A DNA stretch of 64,000 nucleotides from Roseibium album (GCF_001404515.1 NZ_CXWE01000008.1:124001-188000); one strand, 5' to 3'. Positions 18,676-28,207 are shown, counted from the stretch's first letter. Numbers and translations: made by a program. Notes: generated by a model not told the origin, from the sequence alone.

Positions 18676-19656
18676 TCAGAAACTGTCGAGTTCCATAACC
18701 TGCATGACGGCGGGGCTCATGATGATGAAAAACAGAACCGGCAGGAAGAACAGGATCATGGGTACGGTGAGTTTGGGCGGAAGCGATGCAGCCTTCTGCT
18801 CGGCAAACAACATGCGCTGCTCGCGCGTGTCGTCCGCCATCGTACGGATCGCGGTTCCAACCGGTGTACCGTAGCGTTCCGCCTGAATGAGTGCCATCAT
18901 GACGTTCTTCACACCATCGACGCCGGTGCGCTTGGCCAGGTTTTCATAAGCGCCGCGCCGTTCGCTCAAATAGGAGAGCTCCGCAGTCGTCAAGGACAGT
19001 TCCTCGGCGAGGTCCACGGACTGAACGCCGACTTCTTCGGCGACTTTCTGGAACGCACCTTCAATGGACATGCCCGATTCAACACAGATCAGCATCAAAT
19101 CCAATGCATCCGGCCAGGCACGCTGAATGTTGAGTTTGCGTTTGTCGATCTTGTTTTTCAAAAACAGATTGGGAAGGAAGGCTCCGATGCCGGCAATCGC
19201 GATACTAAGGCATACCTTGGCAACAGTCGGCAACAAATCCGGTATGACGACGAAGGCATAGAAAAGGGCAATCACCAGAATGATGGCCGGCAGTGCGATA
19301 CGCGCAGTCAGGAAGTAGTAGAGCGGTGCAGAGCCACGATACCCGGCCATTCTCAACTTATCCATCGTGTGCTCGTCGGAGAGCATTTCCTTCAGGTTGA
19401 GCCGGTCGACCAGGCTCTTCATCTGGGCTTTCGGCTGGTTCCTGAGGGATGCGCGGGCATCCTGCGGGTTCGACTGAAGACGCGCCCGCTCCTTGGCACG
19501 AAGCTTGTCGCGTTCAATCGCGACCGTTTTCATGCGTGACTTCAGCACATCGCGGGACAGGATCGGCGCAACGAGCGAAAAGATCGTTCCGGTCACCGCG
19601 ATCATTGCGAGCAGACCTGCCAGAAATTGACTCGATGCGATGGTTTCGAGATCCAT
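18676..19656 (-). CDS. tadC: Tad pilus inner-membrane platform protein TadC
   Basis: The 326-residue protein belongs to the type II secretion F family, with an N-terminal helix, two central helices (ALPAIILVIALFYAFVVIP and a following one), the cytosolic GspF-like core MLICVESGMSIEGAFQKVAEE and a C-terminal helix. With TadB it forms the inner-membrane platform on which the Flp pilus is built, driven by TadA. It is the last gene of the operon, nine bases after tadB, and is followed by a strong terminator. Confidence 0.94.
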   Translation of the reverse strand: MDLETIASSQFLAGLLAMIAVTGTIFSLVAPILSRDVLKSRMKTVAIERDKLRAKERARLQSNPQDARASLRNQPKAQMKSLVDRLNLKEMLSDEHTMDKLRMAGYRGSAPLYYFLTARIALPAIILVIALFYAFVVIPDLLPTVAKVCLSIAIAGIGAFLPNLFLKNKIDKRKLNIQRAWPDALDLMLICVESGMSIEGAFQKVAEEVGVQSVDLAEELSLTTAELSYLSERRGAYENLAKRTGVDGVKNVMMALIQAERYGTPVGTAIRTMADDTREQRMLFAEQKAASLPPKLTVPMILFFLPVLFFIIMSPAVMQVMELDSF

Positions 19657-19665
19657 GCCGCCCCC

Positions 19666-20685
19666 CTAGAAGTCGAAGTTGATCATGTGGCGCATGACCA
19701 TCACGCCGATGAACATCCAGAACAGACAGCCAGCGATAATGATGTTGCCGGCCGTGGTATTGAACAGCATCATGATGTAGTCGGGCGCGATCAGGAAGAT
19801 GATGCCTCCGACACCGAACGGCATGGCACCGATGATCATGGCAGAGGATTTTGCTTCCGAACTCAGTGCCTTGATCTTGCCCTTCAGTGCCTTGCGGCCG
19901 CGCAATACCTTCGACAGGTTTCCAAGTGCTTCGGCCAGGCCGCCACCGGCCTTTTGCTGAATGGCGACAACGATCGCGAAGAAATTCGCTTCCGCCAAAG
20001 GCACACGTTCCGGCATTTTTGCGACGGCTTCCGCCAGCGATACACCCATAATCTGGGTCTCGGTGATTTTCCGGAATTCGGTTGCCACGGGTTCGCGGGA
20101 TTCACGGGCAACCACCTTGATGCAATCGCCGAGCGGCAAACCTGCCTTCACACCGCGCACGATGATGTCCACCCCGTTCGGCAGTTCCTCCAGGAACCTG
20201 TTGAAACGGCGCTTACGCTTGTTGCCGACATACCAGCGCGGAAAACCAAGCGCACCGGCGAAACCGGCGGCAAAGGTAATCCAGATGTTTCCGCTTGCAA
20301 GGAAACCTATCACGAGAAAAATCAGGCAGGATACAATGCTGAAAATGACGAAATGCTTCATTTCCCAGCCCAGGCCGGCCTGCTCCATCTTGACTTTGAG
20401 CGGGACTTTCTGCTGCCTGTCGTGCTTGGCCTTCTGCCGTTCCTCAAAATCCTTGAGCTGATCCTGAATGGACTTCTTGCGACGGTCGTCGTCACGTATC
20501 AGTTTTCGTTGCTTCTCTGTTTGCGGACGCGCGGCAACAGCCTGCATTCGCTGGTCCCGGCGTTTCGTTCCGGACAGGCTCGGCGCGAAAAGACTGAAAA
20601 TCACGCCTGCGACCGCAAGCATGACCAGGCCGGCAACGGCAATACCCGTCACCTGTGGAGTTAGGAATTCTTCTAAACCGGACAT
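19666..20685 (-). CDS. tadB: Tad pilus inner-membrane platform protein TadB
   Basis: The 339-residue protein is a second type II secretion F-family member. It has an N-terminal helix, a charged cytosolic region of Arg/Lys/Gln (about residues 40-110), a helix pair, and the GspF-like core NGVDIIVRGVKAGLPLGDCI. TadB partners TadC in the inner-membrane platform of the Flp pilus. It lies seven bases after tadA and nine before tadC, in the canonical order. Confidence 0.94.
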   Translation of the reverse strand: MSGLEEFLTPQVTGIAVAGLVMLAVAGVIFSLFAPSLSGTKRRDQRMQAVAARPQTEKQRKLIRDDDRRKKSIQDQLKDFEERQKAKHDRQQKVPLKVKMEQAGLGWEMKHFVIFSIVSCLIFLVIGFLASGNIWITFAAGFAGALGFPRWYVGNKRKRRFNRFLEELPNGVDIIVRGVKAGLPLGDCIKVVARESREPVATEFRKITETQIMGVSLAEAVAKMPERVPLAEANFFAIVVAIQQKAGGGLAEALGNLSKVLRGRKALKGKIKALSSEAKSSAMIIGAMPFGVGGIIFLIAPDYIMMLFNTTAGNIIIAGCLFWMFIGVMVMRHMINFDF

Positions 20686-20692
20686 CCGCTTC

Positions 20693-22228
20693 TTATTCCC
20701 CTACATAGTCGGGCACTTCGGCGGCATCGAGCGCCTGAGCAAGACGCGACTCTTCACCAAAGTAGCGCGCACGCTCCCAGAATTTCGGCCGGCCGATCCC
20801 GGTCGAGCGGTGACGACCGATGATCCGGCCATTGGGATCTTCTCCGACAATGTCATAGAGGAAGACATCCTGCGTCGTGATGATGTCACCCTCCATCCCG
20901 ATGACTTCGGTCACGTGCGTGATGCGGCGCGAACCGTCGCGAAGACGCGCCGCCTGCACAACCACGTCGATTGACGACACGATCATTTCCCGGAGTGTCC
21001 TGGACGGCAGTGAGAAGCCGCCCATGGTGATCATCGATTCAAGTCTGGACAGGGCTTCCCGTGGCGAGTTGGCGTGAAGTGTTCCCATCGATCCGTCGTG
21101 ACCCGTGTTCATGGCCTGAAGCAGATCGAAGGCTTCCGGGCCACGCACCTCGCCCACGATAATCCGCTCAGGGCGCATACGCAGACAGTTCTTGACGAGG
21201 TCACGCATCGTAATCTCCCCCTGACCTTCCAGGTTGGGAGGACGCGTCTCCAGACGAACGACATGAGGCTGCTGCAACTGAAGTTCAGCCGAGTCTTCGC
21301 AGGTGATGATACGTTCGGTCGATTCAATATAGGCAGTCAGGCAGTTCAAAAGCGTGGTTTTACCCGAACCGGTACCGCCAGAGATCAGCACGTTACAGCG
21401 CGAACGGCCGATAATCTGCAGGATGGTCGCCCCCTCCGGCGTGATCGAGTTGAACTTTGTGAGCTGATCGAGCGTCAGCTTGTCCTTTTTGAACTTACGA
21501 ATTGTGAGCGCGGGTCCGTCGATCGCAAGAGGCGGTGCGATCACGTTGACACGCGAACCATCGGGAAGACGGGCGTCACAGATCGGGCTGGCGTCATCGA
21601 CACGGCGGCCAACCTGGCTCACGATGCGCTGGCAGATGTTCATCAGCTGGGCATTGTCGCGGAAATTCACACCGGTCTGTTCGACCTTGCCGGCAGTCTC
21701 GATATAGACGGTGTGCGCACCGTTGACCATGATGTCGGCGATGTCGTCGCGCGCCAGCAGCGGTTCCAGCGGCCCGTATCCGAGTACGTCGTTACAAATG
21801 TCCTCAAGCAGGTCTTCCTGCTCGGCGATGGACATGATGACGTTTTTCAGCGCGATGATATCGTTGACAACATCGCGAATTTCGTCGCGTGCGTCTTCCG
21901 CGTCGAGACGCGCAAGCTGAGACAGATCGATCGCTTCAACAAGTGCGTTAAAGATCTGAGCCTTTGTCTCGTAATACTCGTTGTTTTTCTTTCGTGGTGC
22001 AGGTGCCGTCGCCGGTGCTTCCGGTGCTGGAGCCGGCGCAGATGTAGCGGCCGGTGCAGCCGGTGCAGCCGCCGGTTTCTCGCTCTCCACCGATTTAGGT
22101 GGCGCTTCCTGCTCTACGGTCTGGACTGGAGCTTCAGGTTCTGCAGGCCGTTCCTGCAGGCCTCCGGGAACGCCCCCCTGATGGGAGCTTTGAGCTCCAG
22201 ACGATGAGTTACCGCGTCTTCCAAACAT
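20693..22228 (-). CDS. tadA: Tad pilus assembly ATPase TadA/CpaF
   Basis: This hexameric secretion ATPase powers Flp pilus extension and retraction at the cytoplasmic face of the TadBC platform. The 511-residue protein has an Ala/Pro/Glu-rich N-terminal 80 residues, then the ATPase with Walker A GGTGSGKTT at about 284-292, an aspartate box in ITCEDSAELQLQ, and the Walker B region RPERIIVGEVRGPEAFDLLQ. The low-complexity N-terminus is probably a flexible linker. It follows cpaE by 30 bases in the operon. Confidence 0.95.
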   Translation of the reverse strand: MFGRRGNSSSGAQSSHQGGVPGGLQERPAEPEAPVQTVEQEAPPKSVESEKPAAAPAAPAATSAPAPAPEAPATAPAPRKKNNEYYETKAQIFNALVEAIDLSQLARLDAEDARDEIRDVVNDIIALKNVIMSIAEQEDLLEDICNDVLGYGPLEPLLARDDIADIMVNGAHTVYIETAGKVEQTGVNFRDNAQLMNICQRIVSQVGRRVDDASPICDARLPDGSRVNVIAPPLAIDGPALTIRKFKKDKLTLDQLTKFNSITPEGATILQIIGRSRCNVLISGGTGSGKTTLLNCLTAYIESTERIITCEDSAELQLQQPHVVRLETRPPNLEGQGEITMRDLVKNCLRMRPERIIVGEVRGPEAFDLLQAMNTGHDGSMGTLHANSPREALSRLESMITMGGFSLPSRTLREMIVSSIDVVVQAARLRDGSRRITHVTEVIGMEGDIITTQDVFLYDIVGEDPNGRIIGRHRSTGIGRPKFWERARYFGEESRLAQALDAAEVPDYVGE

Positions 22229-22258
22229 AGCGATCTATCAGCTCCGCTTACGAACCAG

Positions 22259-23566
22259 TCAACCGGACTTGCGTTTCAGTTTTGTAAAGAAGCCGCCCAA
22301 AGGAGACCGCGATATCTTGACCGGTTGCACCTTGCCCGAAATCGCATTGGCCAGATCGTCGAACATGCGCGATACGGCATGTTTTCCGTCCATTTCACTA
22401 ATCATTTGCCCGTTGTTTGCCGCCGTTCCGAAAAGATGGGGCTCGAACGGGATCGATGCCTGAACAGTCAGCCCGAGCGCTGCCGCAAACTCCTCCGGCT
22501 TGATTTCCGGCCGTTTGGGCACGTTGACCTTGTTCATGACAAGATGGGGCGGGCGATCATTTGGACGTAGCTGCTTGAGCATGTCCACGGCATTTTTCGC
22601 GTTGCGCAGGTTGGCCAGATCCGGCTCGGCCACCAGAACGATCTCATCGACGTTCAACAACGTGTTCTTGACCCAGGAGTTCCATGTGTGTGGAACGTCG
22701 AGAACAACGTTCGGGACGCTTGAGCGCATGGTCTCAAAAAGCTGCTCGAACGATTTCTCACTGTGGTCGTAGGTTCGCTCCAGGGTTGCCGGTGCCGCCA
22801 GCAAGCTCAGGTGATCGTTGCACTTGGAAAGGATCCGGTCGAGATAGGTTTCATCGAGCCGGTCCGGAGACGAAATCGCCTCGAAAACGCCTTGCAACGG
22901 ATCCTGATTGTAGTCGAGTCCTGCCGTTCCGAACGGCAAATCCAGATCGGTTACGACCACTTCGCTCTGAAAGTTGCGTCCGAGCGCCCAGGCACTGTTA
23001 TGTGCAACGGTGGAAGACCCGCAACCTCCCTTGACACCAAAAAAGGCAGTGGTGCGGCCGAGCGGTTCGGATTCCGGATCGGCATACAGCTCGGCAATGG
23101 AGCCGATCAACTGATAGACATTGACCGGAGTGATCAGATATTCACTGACCCCGCGAGCGATAAGGTCCCGGTAGAGAAGAACATCGTTCACATTCCCTAT
23201 CACGATCACCTTGGTACCGGCATCGCAATACTCGGCGAGCTGGTCGAGGTTGGAAAGAAGTTCCTCCCTCTGCCCGTTGGTTTCCACAATGATCAGGTTC
23301 GGCGTCGGCGCCTGCGCGAAAATGTCGATCGCCGCAGGTATTCCACCCATGTCCAGCTTCAGATGCGCCTTCGCCATGCGGCGATCTTCCATGGCGGTCT
23401 CGGCCATGTGCATTGTCGCATCTGTCAGGCAGAAGCCATGCACCGTGATACGAGGTACCGAACCAATTTTCGCCGCTTCCTCGGTCCCTGCATACTGATT
23501 TTCAACAGGTTCCGAGATAGGATCGAGATAGCCCGGCGTATCTTTCAATTCTGCGTTCGTGCTCAT
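22259..23566 (-). CDS. cpaE: Pilus localisation protein CpaE/TadZ
   Basis: The 435-residue protein combines a receiver-like N-terminal domain (about residues 40-160, containing LIIVETNGQREELLSNLDQL) with a ParA/MinD-type ATPase domain. The P-loop is of the deviant type, FFGVKGGCGSSTVAHN, in which Ser replaces the usual second Lys/Thr pattern, as often seen in TadZ. CpaE/TadZ marks the site of Tad pilus assembly, often the cell pole. It sits between cpaD and tadA. Confidence 0.92.
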   Translation of the reverse strand: MSTNAELKDTPGYLDPISEPVENQYAGTEEAAKIGSVPRITVHGFCLTDATMHMAETAMEDRRMAKAHLKLDMGGIPAAIDIFAQAPTPNLIIVETNGQREELLSNLDQLAEYCDAGTKVIVIGNVNDVLLYRDLIARGVSEYLITPVNVYQLIGSIAELYADPESEPLGRTTAFFGVKGGCGSSTVAHNSAWALGRNFQSEVVVTDLDLPFGTAGLDYNQDPLQGVFEAISSPDRLDETYLDRILSKCNDHLSLLAAPATLERTYDHSEKSFEQLFETMRSSVPNVVLDVPHTWNSWVKNTLLNVDEIVLVAEPDLANLRNAKNAVDMLKQLRPNDRPPHLVMNKVNVPKRPEIKPEEFAAALGLTVQASIPFEPHLFGTAANNGQMISEMDGKHAVSRMFDDLANAISGKVQPVKISRSPLGGFFTKLKRKSG

Positions 23567-23574
23567 ACTTCCAC

Positions 23575-24288
23575 CTATTCTGAGACCTCTGCACCGACAC
23601 CTTCAGTGTAGCTACTCGTGGTTCCCGAACCCTCTCGGTAGTTTTCAATAACCACGGCGCGCCGTCCCTGATCGGACGGCGTAGATGCCCTTGGCGTGAT
23701 GAGATCGGACGGGTTGTCGACCATTGCCGCCAGGTTGGACTGCGTTGCGCAGCCGAAGTTTTCGTACTCGGTGTTTTCGCCTATGCCGCCGCCGATATTT
23801 TTCGGCCAGGCTCCGCACGGTCCGGCGGTTGCCTGCATGGCCGCATATGACAGCCGGATCGGCGCTTCAGCGCTCGGGTCCGGCACGGCATAGGTCCGGG
23901 TAGAGATACGCGAACGGCTGACACCGCCGCGCTGCAGCGCGTTCCTGATATCTCCCGTGACCGCATGAACAGCAGCCTCGTTTGCACCGCCGGAGGGCAC
24001 CAGAATCTCAACCGCCCCATTACCCTTTCTGCGCGATTCGGCGGCAAAGGCCGTTATCGTGCCTTCAATCGGGCCATACAGGTTGCGGGTGTTCTGACCG
24101 ATCGGCAGATCGAGCGTTTCCGGTTCCTCGGTGATGACAATGGGATGCCTGTAGCGATAGTCGTGCGATGCCAGCATTTCGGCATCTGTCTGGTTCCTGT
24201 TCTGGCAACCAACCGCAACGAGGCATCCGGCAATCACGAGGGCGGATTTGGATACGGTTGATATCCGGACCGTTTTTTTCGTCTTCAT
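23575..24288 (-). CDS. cpaD: Pilus assembly lipoprotein CpaD
   Basis: The 237-residue product has a lipoprotein signal with lipobox VAVGC, then a CpaD domain with ETLDLPIGQNTRNLYGPIEG and GCATQSNLAAMVDNPSDL. CpaD is an outer-membrane or periplasmic pilotin-like component of the Tad secretin complex. The ATG at 24288 (MKTKKTVRIS) gives a proper signal peptide, while the frame from 24348 would put 20 hydrophilic residues before it and overlap cpaC. It lies ten bases after cpaC. Confidence 0.92.
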   Translation of the reverse strand: MKTKKTVRISTVSKSALVIAGCLVAVGCQNRNQTDAEMLASHDYRYRHPIVITEEPETLDLPIGQNTRNLYGPIEGTITAFAAESRRKGNGAVEILVPSGGANEAAVHAVTGDIRNALQRGGVSRSRISTRTYAVPDPSAEAPIRLSYAAMQATAGPCGAWPKNIGGGIGENTEYENFGCATQSNLAAMVDNPSDLITPRASTPSDQGRRAVVIENYREGSGTTSSYTEGVGAEVSE

Positions 24289-24298
24289 CCGTCCGTCC

Positions 24299-25708
24299 TC
24301 ACTTGTAGATAAATCCGACTTGGCCGTGGTATTCACCTTCAGCCACATCGCCCGCAGGGTTGTAGATCTTGTTCAGCCGGTTCAGGAAAATGCTTTCCGC
24401 GTCAGATGGCGGGAACAGGTTCTTGTCAGGCCGGACCATCTTGTTTGCCGCCACGGGGCGAACAACGTAGGGAGTGACGAATACTGCCAGTTCCGTCTGG
24501 TCCCTCAGAAAGTCACGGCTCTTGAATAATGCGCCCAGGACCGGGATCTGCATCAGACCCGGAATGCCTTCCATCGACTGCTGATAGGATTCCTGCAGCA
24601 ATCCGGCCATCACGAGAGTGCCGCCCGACGGCAACTCCACAGTTGATTCCGCACGGCGAACCTTAAGGGCCGAGATGGTGATGCCACCGGCACTTACGGC
24701 GCCTTCGTTGCTGAGTTCGCTGACCTCTGTCAGGACGCGCAGGCTGATCCGTCCTTCCGACAAGACCACAGGCGTGAAATCGAGACCTACACCGAACTTC
24801 TTGAACTCAACACTCACGGTGTTGTCGTCCTGAGCAACCGGGATCGGGAATTCGCCACCCGCAAGGAAACTTGCATTTTCACCCGAGATCGCCGTCAGCG
24901 TGGGTTCCGCCAGCGTCCGGATGACACCTTCGCGCTGCAAGGCTTCGATTTGCGCATTGATATTGGCTGCTCCGGCTGCAAACGTGATGCCTGCGACCGC
25001 CTGGTTCACGATCGACGGGTTCACATTGAACCCGGGGGCGTTTGAAAACCGGGGGGTGTAGTTGCCGGTGCCCACGGTGCCGTTGAAGGTTACCCCGAGC
25101 TGCTTGACAATCGAACGCTCGACTTCCGCCACGGTGACCTTCAAGTGGACCTGGTCCTTGCCTTGAACCGAAATCAGATTGACAACTTCCGTCGCGCTGC
25201 CTGCGCCCTGAAACTTCGCCGCGATGTCAGCGGCCTGCTGTGCCTCGAGCGTGCTTCTCGCTGTCCCGCTCAGGATCACGTTACCGTTCACCGACTCTGC
25301 AGAGATGTTCGTGCCTGGAATGAGTTTTCGGATGATCCGGGCCAGATCCGAAGTGTCGTTTTCAACACGGAGGTTGAAACTCGCCAGCTCGCGTCCGCTA
25401 CGGCTGAAAAGAACAAGCCGCGCCTGACCGGCAGAATTGCCAAGAACGAAGATCCTGCGCGGTGTCCGGAGAACCGCATCTGCGATTTCTGGATTGGATA
25501 TCAGAACGTCGGCAGCATCTTCAGCCAGATTGATGACAACCGATCTCCCTATCCCGACATTCAGTATCCGTCCGCTGGCACGTTCACCAGCTGCGACGTG
25601 GATCTGGCTGGGAAAGTTCTCCTGCGCCTGTGTCCCGGGCGTCGACATTCCAAATGTCGCTCCGAAGATGGCAGCTACAGCTGCAAATTTGATTATATAG
25701 TTTTTCAT
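24299..25708 (-). CDS. cpaC: Tad/Flp pilus secretin CpaC/RcpA
   Basis: CpaC forms the outer-membrane ring through which the pilus leaves. The product has a signal peptide (MKNYIIKFAAVAAIFGATFG), an N-terminal pilus-assembly domain, a BON-like part and a C-terminal secretin domain with VPVLGALFKSRDFLRDQTEL. The ATG at 25708 has AGGGGCG in front and gives the cleanest signal peptide (469 residues). An ATG at 25750 overlaps the cpaB stop by four bases and would add 14 residues, so coupling there is possible. Confidence 0.93.
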   Translation of the reverse strand: MKNYIIKFAAVAAIFGATFGMSTPGTQAQENFPSQIHVAAGERASGRILNVGIGRSVVINLAEDAADVLISNPEIADAVLRTPRRIFVLGNSAGQARLVLFSRSGRELASFNLRVENDTSDLARIIRKLIPGTNISAESVNGNVILSGTARSTLEAQQAADIAAKFQGAGSATEVVNLISVQGKDQVHLKVTVAEVERSIVKQLGVTFNGTVGTGNYTPRFSNAPGFNVNPSIVNQAVAGITFAAGAANINAQIEALQREGVIRTLAEPTLTAISGENASFLAGGEFPIPVAQDDNTVSVEFKKFGVGLDFTPVVLSEGRISLRVLTEVSELSNEGAVSAGGITISALKVRRAESTVELPSGGTLVMAGLLQESYQQSMEGIPGLMQIPVLGALFKSRDFLRDQTELAVFVTPYVVRPVAANKMVRPDKNLFPPSDAESIFLNRLNKIYNPAGDVAEGEYHGQVGFIYK

Positions 25709-25746
25709 CGCGCCCCTCATGCTGGACGTTCTCGTCAGATCCGGTT

Positions 25747-26514
25747 TCATGGCGCAATTGCCTTGCTTGTGATGCCGTATTTCACGTAACTCACGTCATT
25801 GCGGCGGCTCTTGTCTTCTTCGGCATCGTCCGCCGAGTCCTGTGCACTTCGCAGCGCCAGCGAGATCGTCCCGGTCTGCTGGGCCTGCGCAACGATTTCC
25901 GACTCTGCCAGCGTCAATTCCAAAGTCGCCGTTTTCTTGGGAGACAGGTTCTTCTGGTCCTGTTCGCCTGCCGTGGTGGCGTCGATCGCCAACACACGTT
26001 TGTTTTCCAGGATGGTCTCGCTGACCGCGCCTTCGTCAAACCTGCGCGTCAGGATCAGGTCGACCTTGTCGCCGGGAAGAATGAAACCACCAGCGGTCGT
26101 TTCCTCCTCCACCCTGACGGCAATGGCGCGTTTTCCTTTCGGAAGTATGGCTGCCATGAAGCCCTTGTCGGTATTGATCAGCCGCTCCGGCCTGATCGGC
26201 TCGCCGGCGAAGATCGGCGCCTTGGCGATTTGCCCCAGGAAATCTTCCTGCGCGGCAGGAGTATTTGCTTTGGTCACTGCGCCACGCGGCAGCGCATCTT
26301 CGGGCCAGTCGCTCCAGTCGAAATTCTCTTTCGTCAGTTTCGCACCGAGAGGAATATCCACATCGGCGATAAGAACCTGGGTCGTCTTGGTTTCTGTGGG
26401 TGCCTGGACAATCTGCGGCGCCGGTTCACCACCGCCCGACAACATGACCATGCGAAATGCCAGCAAGCCGGCGACCACCGCGACAACCAATACTAAGATT
26501 CGAGCGACTTTCAT
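25747..26514 (-). CDS. cpaB: Flp pilus assembly protein CpaB/RcpC
   Basis: The 255-residue protein has an N-terminal membrane anchor (MKVARILVLVVAVVAGLLAF) followed by a SAF domain (VLIADVDIPLGAKLTKENF) and a C-terminal RcpC/CpaB domain. It is a periplasmic part of the Tad apparatus that supports the secretin. It is the first gene of the cpaB-tadC operon, and the upstream region carries CtrA-like motifs. Confidence 0.93.
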   Translation of the reverse strand: MKVARILVLVVAVVAGLLAFRMVMLSGGGEPAPQIVQAPTETKTTQVLIADVDIPLGAKLTKENFDWSDWPEDALPRGAVTKANTPAAQEDFLGQIAKAPIFAGEPIRPERLINTDKGFMAAILPKGKRAIAVRVEEETTAGGFILPGDKVDLILTRRFDEGAVSETILENKRVLAIDATTAGEQDQKNLSPKKTATLELTLAESEIVAQAQQTGTISLALRSAQDSADDAEEDKSRRNDVSYVKYGITSKAIAP

Positions 26515-26585
26515 GACAAAAAATCCAATGATCCTGTGCGCAGATGCGTTTGTTGAAGACAGGATGACGGGTAATTGGTCAAAAC

Positions 26586-26628
26586 ATGGTTAATCAGGAG
26601 TAGAAGTTTTTGGTTAATTTCCGTTAAC
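26586..26628 (-). promoter_or_regulatory. CtrA-like motif cluster upstream of cpaB
   Basis: On the minus strand a TTAACCAT octamer lies at 26593-26586 and a TTAA-N6-TTAACCA pair lies at about 26628-26612. The second resembles the full CtrA site TTAA-N7-TTAAC with one base less. The cluster is 70-115 bases upstream of cpaB. Confidence 0.5.
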
Positions 26629-27173
26629 TTTACTAAAAACCTTCCTAATTCGATTTCAATTTGCGAAAAACCCGGCTTTTGACGCTGGATACACGCGGAT
26701 GCCGCACCGCTACTGCACCCGAACCTATGCTGTTCAGAATGCAGAAATTTTCGTAAATCGAGCCTTCTTTGAGTACAGAGACGCTTGTCCACAGTCTGCA
26801 TATCCGCCGAATCAACCGTTCAGTGCTGCCAGTGATTCGAATTAACGATTGAGCAAACAGGAGCCGGTCCCCTTCCCTTCCAGGCTCACAACCGGACAAC
26901 GACCAATGTCACGGCGCAGAAGATGTTTTGTCCTCGATCCGGACCGAAGGCTGCAAGATCGAGCGGCTCGTCAAAAACTGGTGGCGACCAGTCCATCCTC
27001 GATGCTGTTTGGCTTTGTGCAATTTCCGATAGTTCGAGTATTTTCGAAAACGGGCCAGCTTCAGCCAAAGGATCGTTCAATAGGCTGGTCTGAGCTGCGC
27101 GCGCCACGAGTGGCCATGCCGAAAACAAGTGCCGACCGTCAGAGCCAAGAAACCGGCGACATCGAAAACCGTT

Positions 27174-27442
27174 CTAGAGCGCATCCATTGAATGTTGGAT
27201 CATTTGACCGGCGCGCTTTCTTTTGCTGACCAGGCGGATTGTGTGCAGCAGTGTAGCCCACCACAAGCGCAAGCCAACACAGTCAGCGGGAGAATGAGCC
27301 CGGCCCTTCGGGTGCCGGAAAGCAGCGCATCGGCAGCGTTGCGCCACTTGACCGATGCACCGCATCGCCCTTCGTGACGCGCCTTGCCGAGTGACCTGCT
27401 TTCCGGCATCAAACGAACCAACATTCAATGGATGCGCTCCAG
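27174..27442. mobile_element. MITE-like element with 34-bp terminal inverted repeats
   Basis: The arms 27174-27207 and 27409-27442 match as inverted repeats at 31 of 34 positions, with an unbroken 22-base core GAGCGCATCCATTGAATGTT(GG) at 27177-27198 and its complement at 27418-27439. The 269-bp unit is too short for a transposase. The interior holds a small GC hairpin near 27300-27320 and an open minus-strand frame of 74 codons (27424-27200). I see no clear target-site duplication. It fits a miniature inverted-repeat transposable element; a RIME-like palindromic repeat is the alternative. Confidence 0.6.
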
Positions 27443-27547
27443 GCAGACTGAGCTCGCCAGATTACAGGTCGGCGTTTCGCCGCGCTCTCCGCAGGTGACA
27501 CCTGGAGATAGTGACGGCGATGCCCTGAAGCAATGCATGGGGAACGT

Positions 27548-28063
27548 CTAGTAGGCCTGACTGATCTGCTGGAACCAGGACGTCATGGGATAAATCTGTA
27601 ACCCGGCGACCGCGATGGCGACCCCATAGGGAATGCCGCTTTTTTGATCGTGAAGCCGTGCTAGCCATTCCTGCCGTGCCAGCGAAGCGGGGAGCACGAG
27701 ACTCGTGCGCATGAAAAGCAGACCGAGGGTCAGCAACATACCGTAAGTCGATACCAGCAAGACAAATCCTGCCAATTCCGGACTAAAACCAATCCACAGG
27801 GAAATGGCGCTGATGAATTTCACGTCACCGCCACCCATCCAGCCTGCGGCAAAAAAGCCGAAGCAGACAGGAAACACGACCAGCAATCCCAAGGCGTGTG
27901 AACCCCAGGCGGAAAGCGGCAGGCCTGTTGCCAGTGCCAACGCAGCAAATCCCGCCAACAGGAGAATTGAAACCCGGTTCCGAATGGTCATCGTCAGCAA
28001 GTCAGTGGCACCGCCGAACGCAACGAGCATTGGAAATATGACCAAAAGAGCTGCCGATAACAT
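27548..28063 (-). CDS. cpaA: Prepilin peptidase CpaA
   Basis: CpaA/TadV is an aspartic membrane peptidase that cleaves the leader of Flp prepilins and TadE-like pseudopilins. The 171-residue protein has about five membrane helices and both catalytic aspartates, Asp21 in GATDLLTMTIRNR and Asp80 in GGGDVKF. It belongs to the short A24 type without the methyltransferase domain. It lies between the pilin gene and a MITE-like element, on the same strand as the cpaB operon. Confidence 0.93.
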   Translation of the reverse strand: MLSAALLVIFPMLVAFGGATDLLTMTIRNRVSILLLAGFAALALATGLPLSAWGSHALGLLVVFPVCFGFFAAGWMGGGDVKFISAISLWIGFSPELAGFVLLVSTYGMLLTLGLLFMRTSLVLPASLARQEWLARLHDQKSGIPYGVAIAVAGLQIYPMTSWFQQISQAY

Positions 28064-28133
28064 GGAGAACCCGTTTTTTGTTCCTGTCTTCAGAAGTATA
28101 GGCGCGGAGAGTTAACGAAAGACGGATACCAAA

Positions 28134-28163
28134 ACGAAAAAACGGGCAGAAAACTGCCCGTTT
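28134..28163 (-). terminator. Intrinsic terminator after the pilin gene
   Basis: A 10-base perfect stem (28140-28149 with 28154-28163) and an AAAA loop are followed on the minus strand by six T at 28139-28134 region. It lies about 45 bases after the pilin stop, so most pilin mRNA should end here and only some read through into cpaA. Confidence 0.88.
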
Positions 28164-28207
28164 CTCGGAAGCAAGCGCTGAAATCAGCCTTGCGAAACCA
28201 ACCGAAG

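Larger units (their letters stand above)
26515..27547. other. Gene-poor gap between cpaA and cpaB
   Basis: About 1 kb lies where related genomes usually have cpaA directly followed by cpaB. The part next to cpaB is AT-rich with CtrA-like motifs. The middle (about 26650-27170) has several short open frames on both strands, for example 26886-27128 on the minus strand, none of which I recognise; they could be remnants. The part next to cpaA contains a 269-bp inverted-repeat element. I call no protein-coding gene here. Confidence 0.6.

Noticed and set aside
27200..27424. Minus-strand 74-codon frame inside the inverted-repeat element
   Set aside because: It has one hydrophobic stretch but no ribosome site or known family; kept only as part of the element description.
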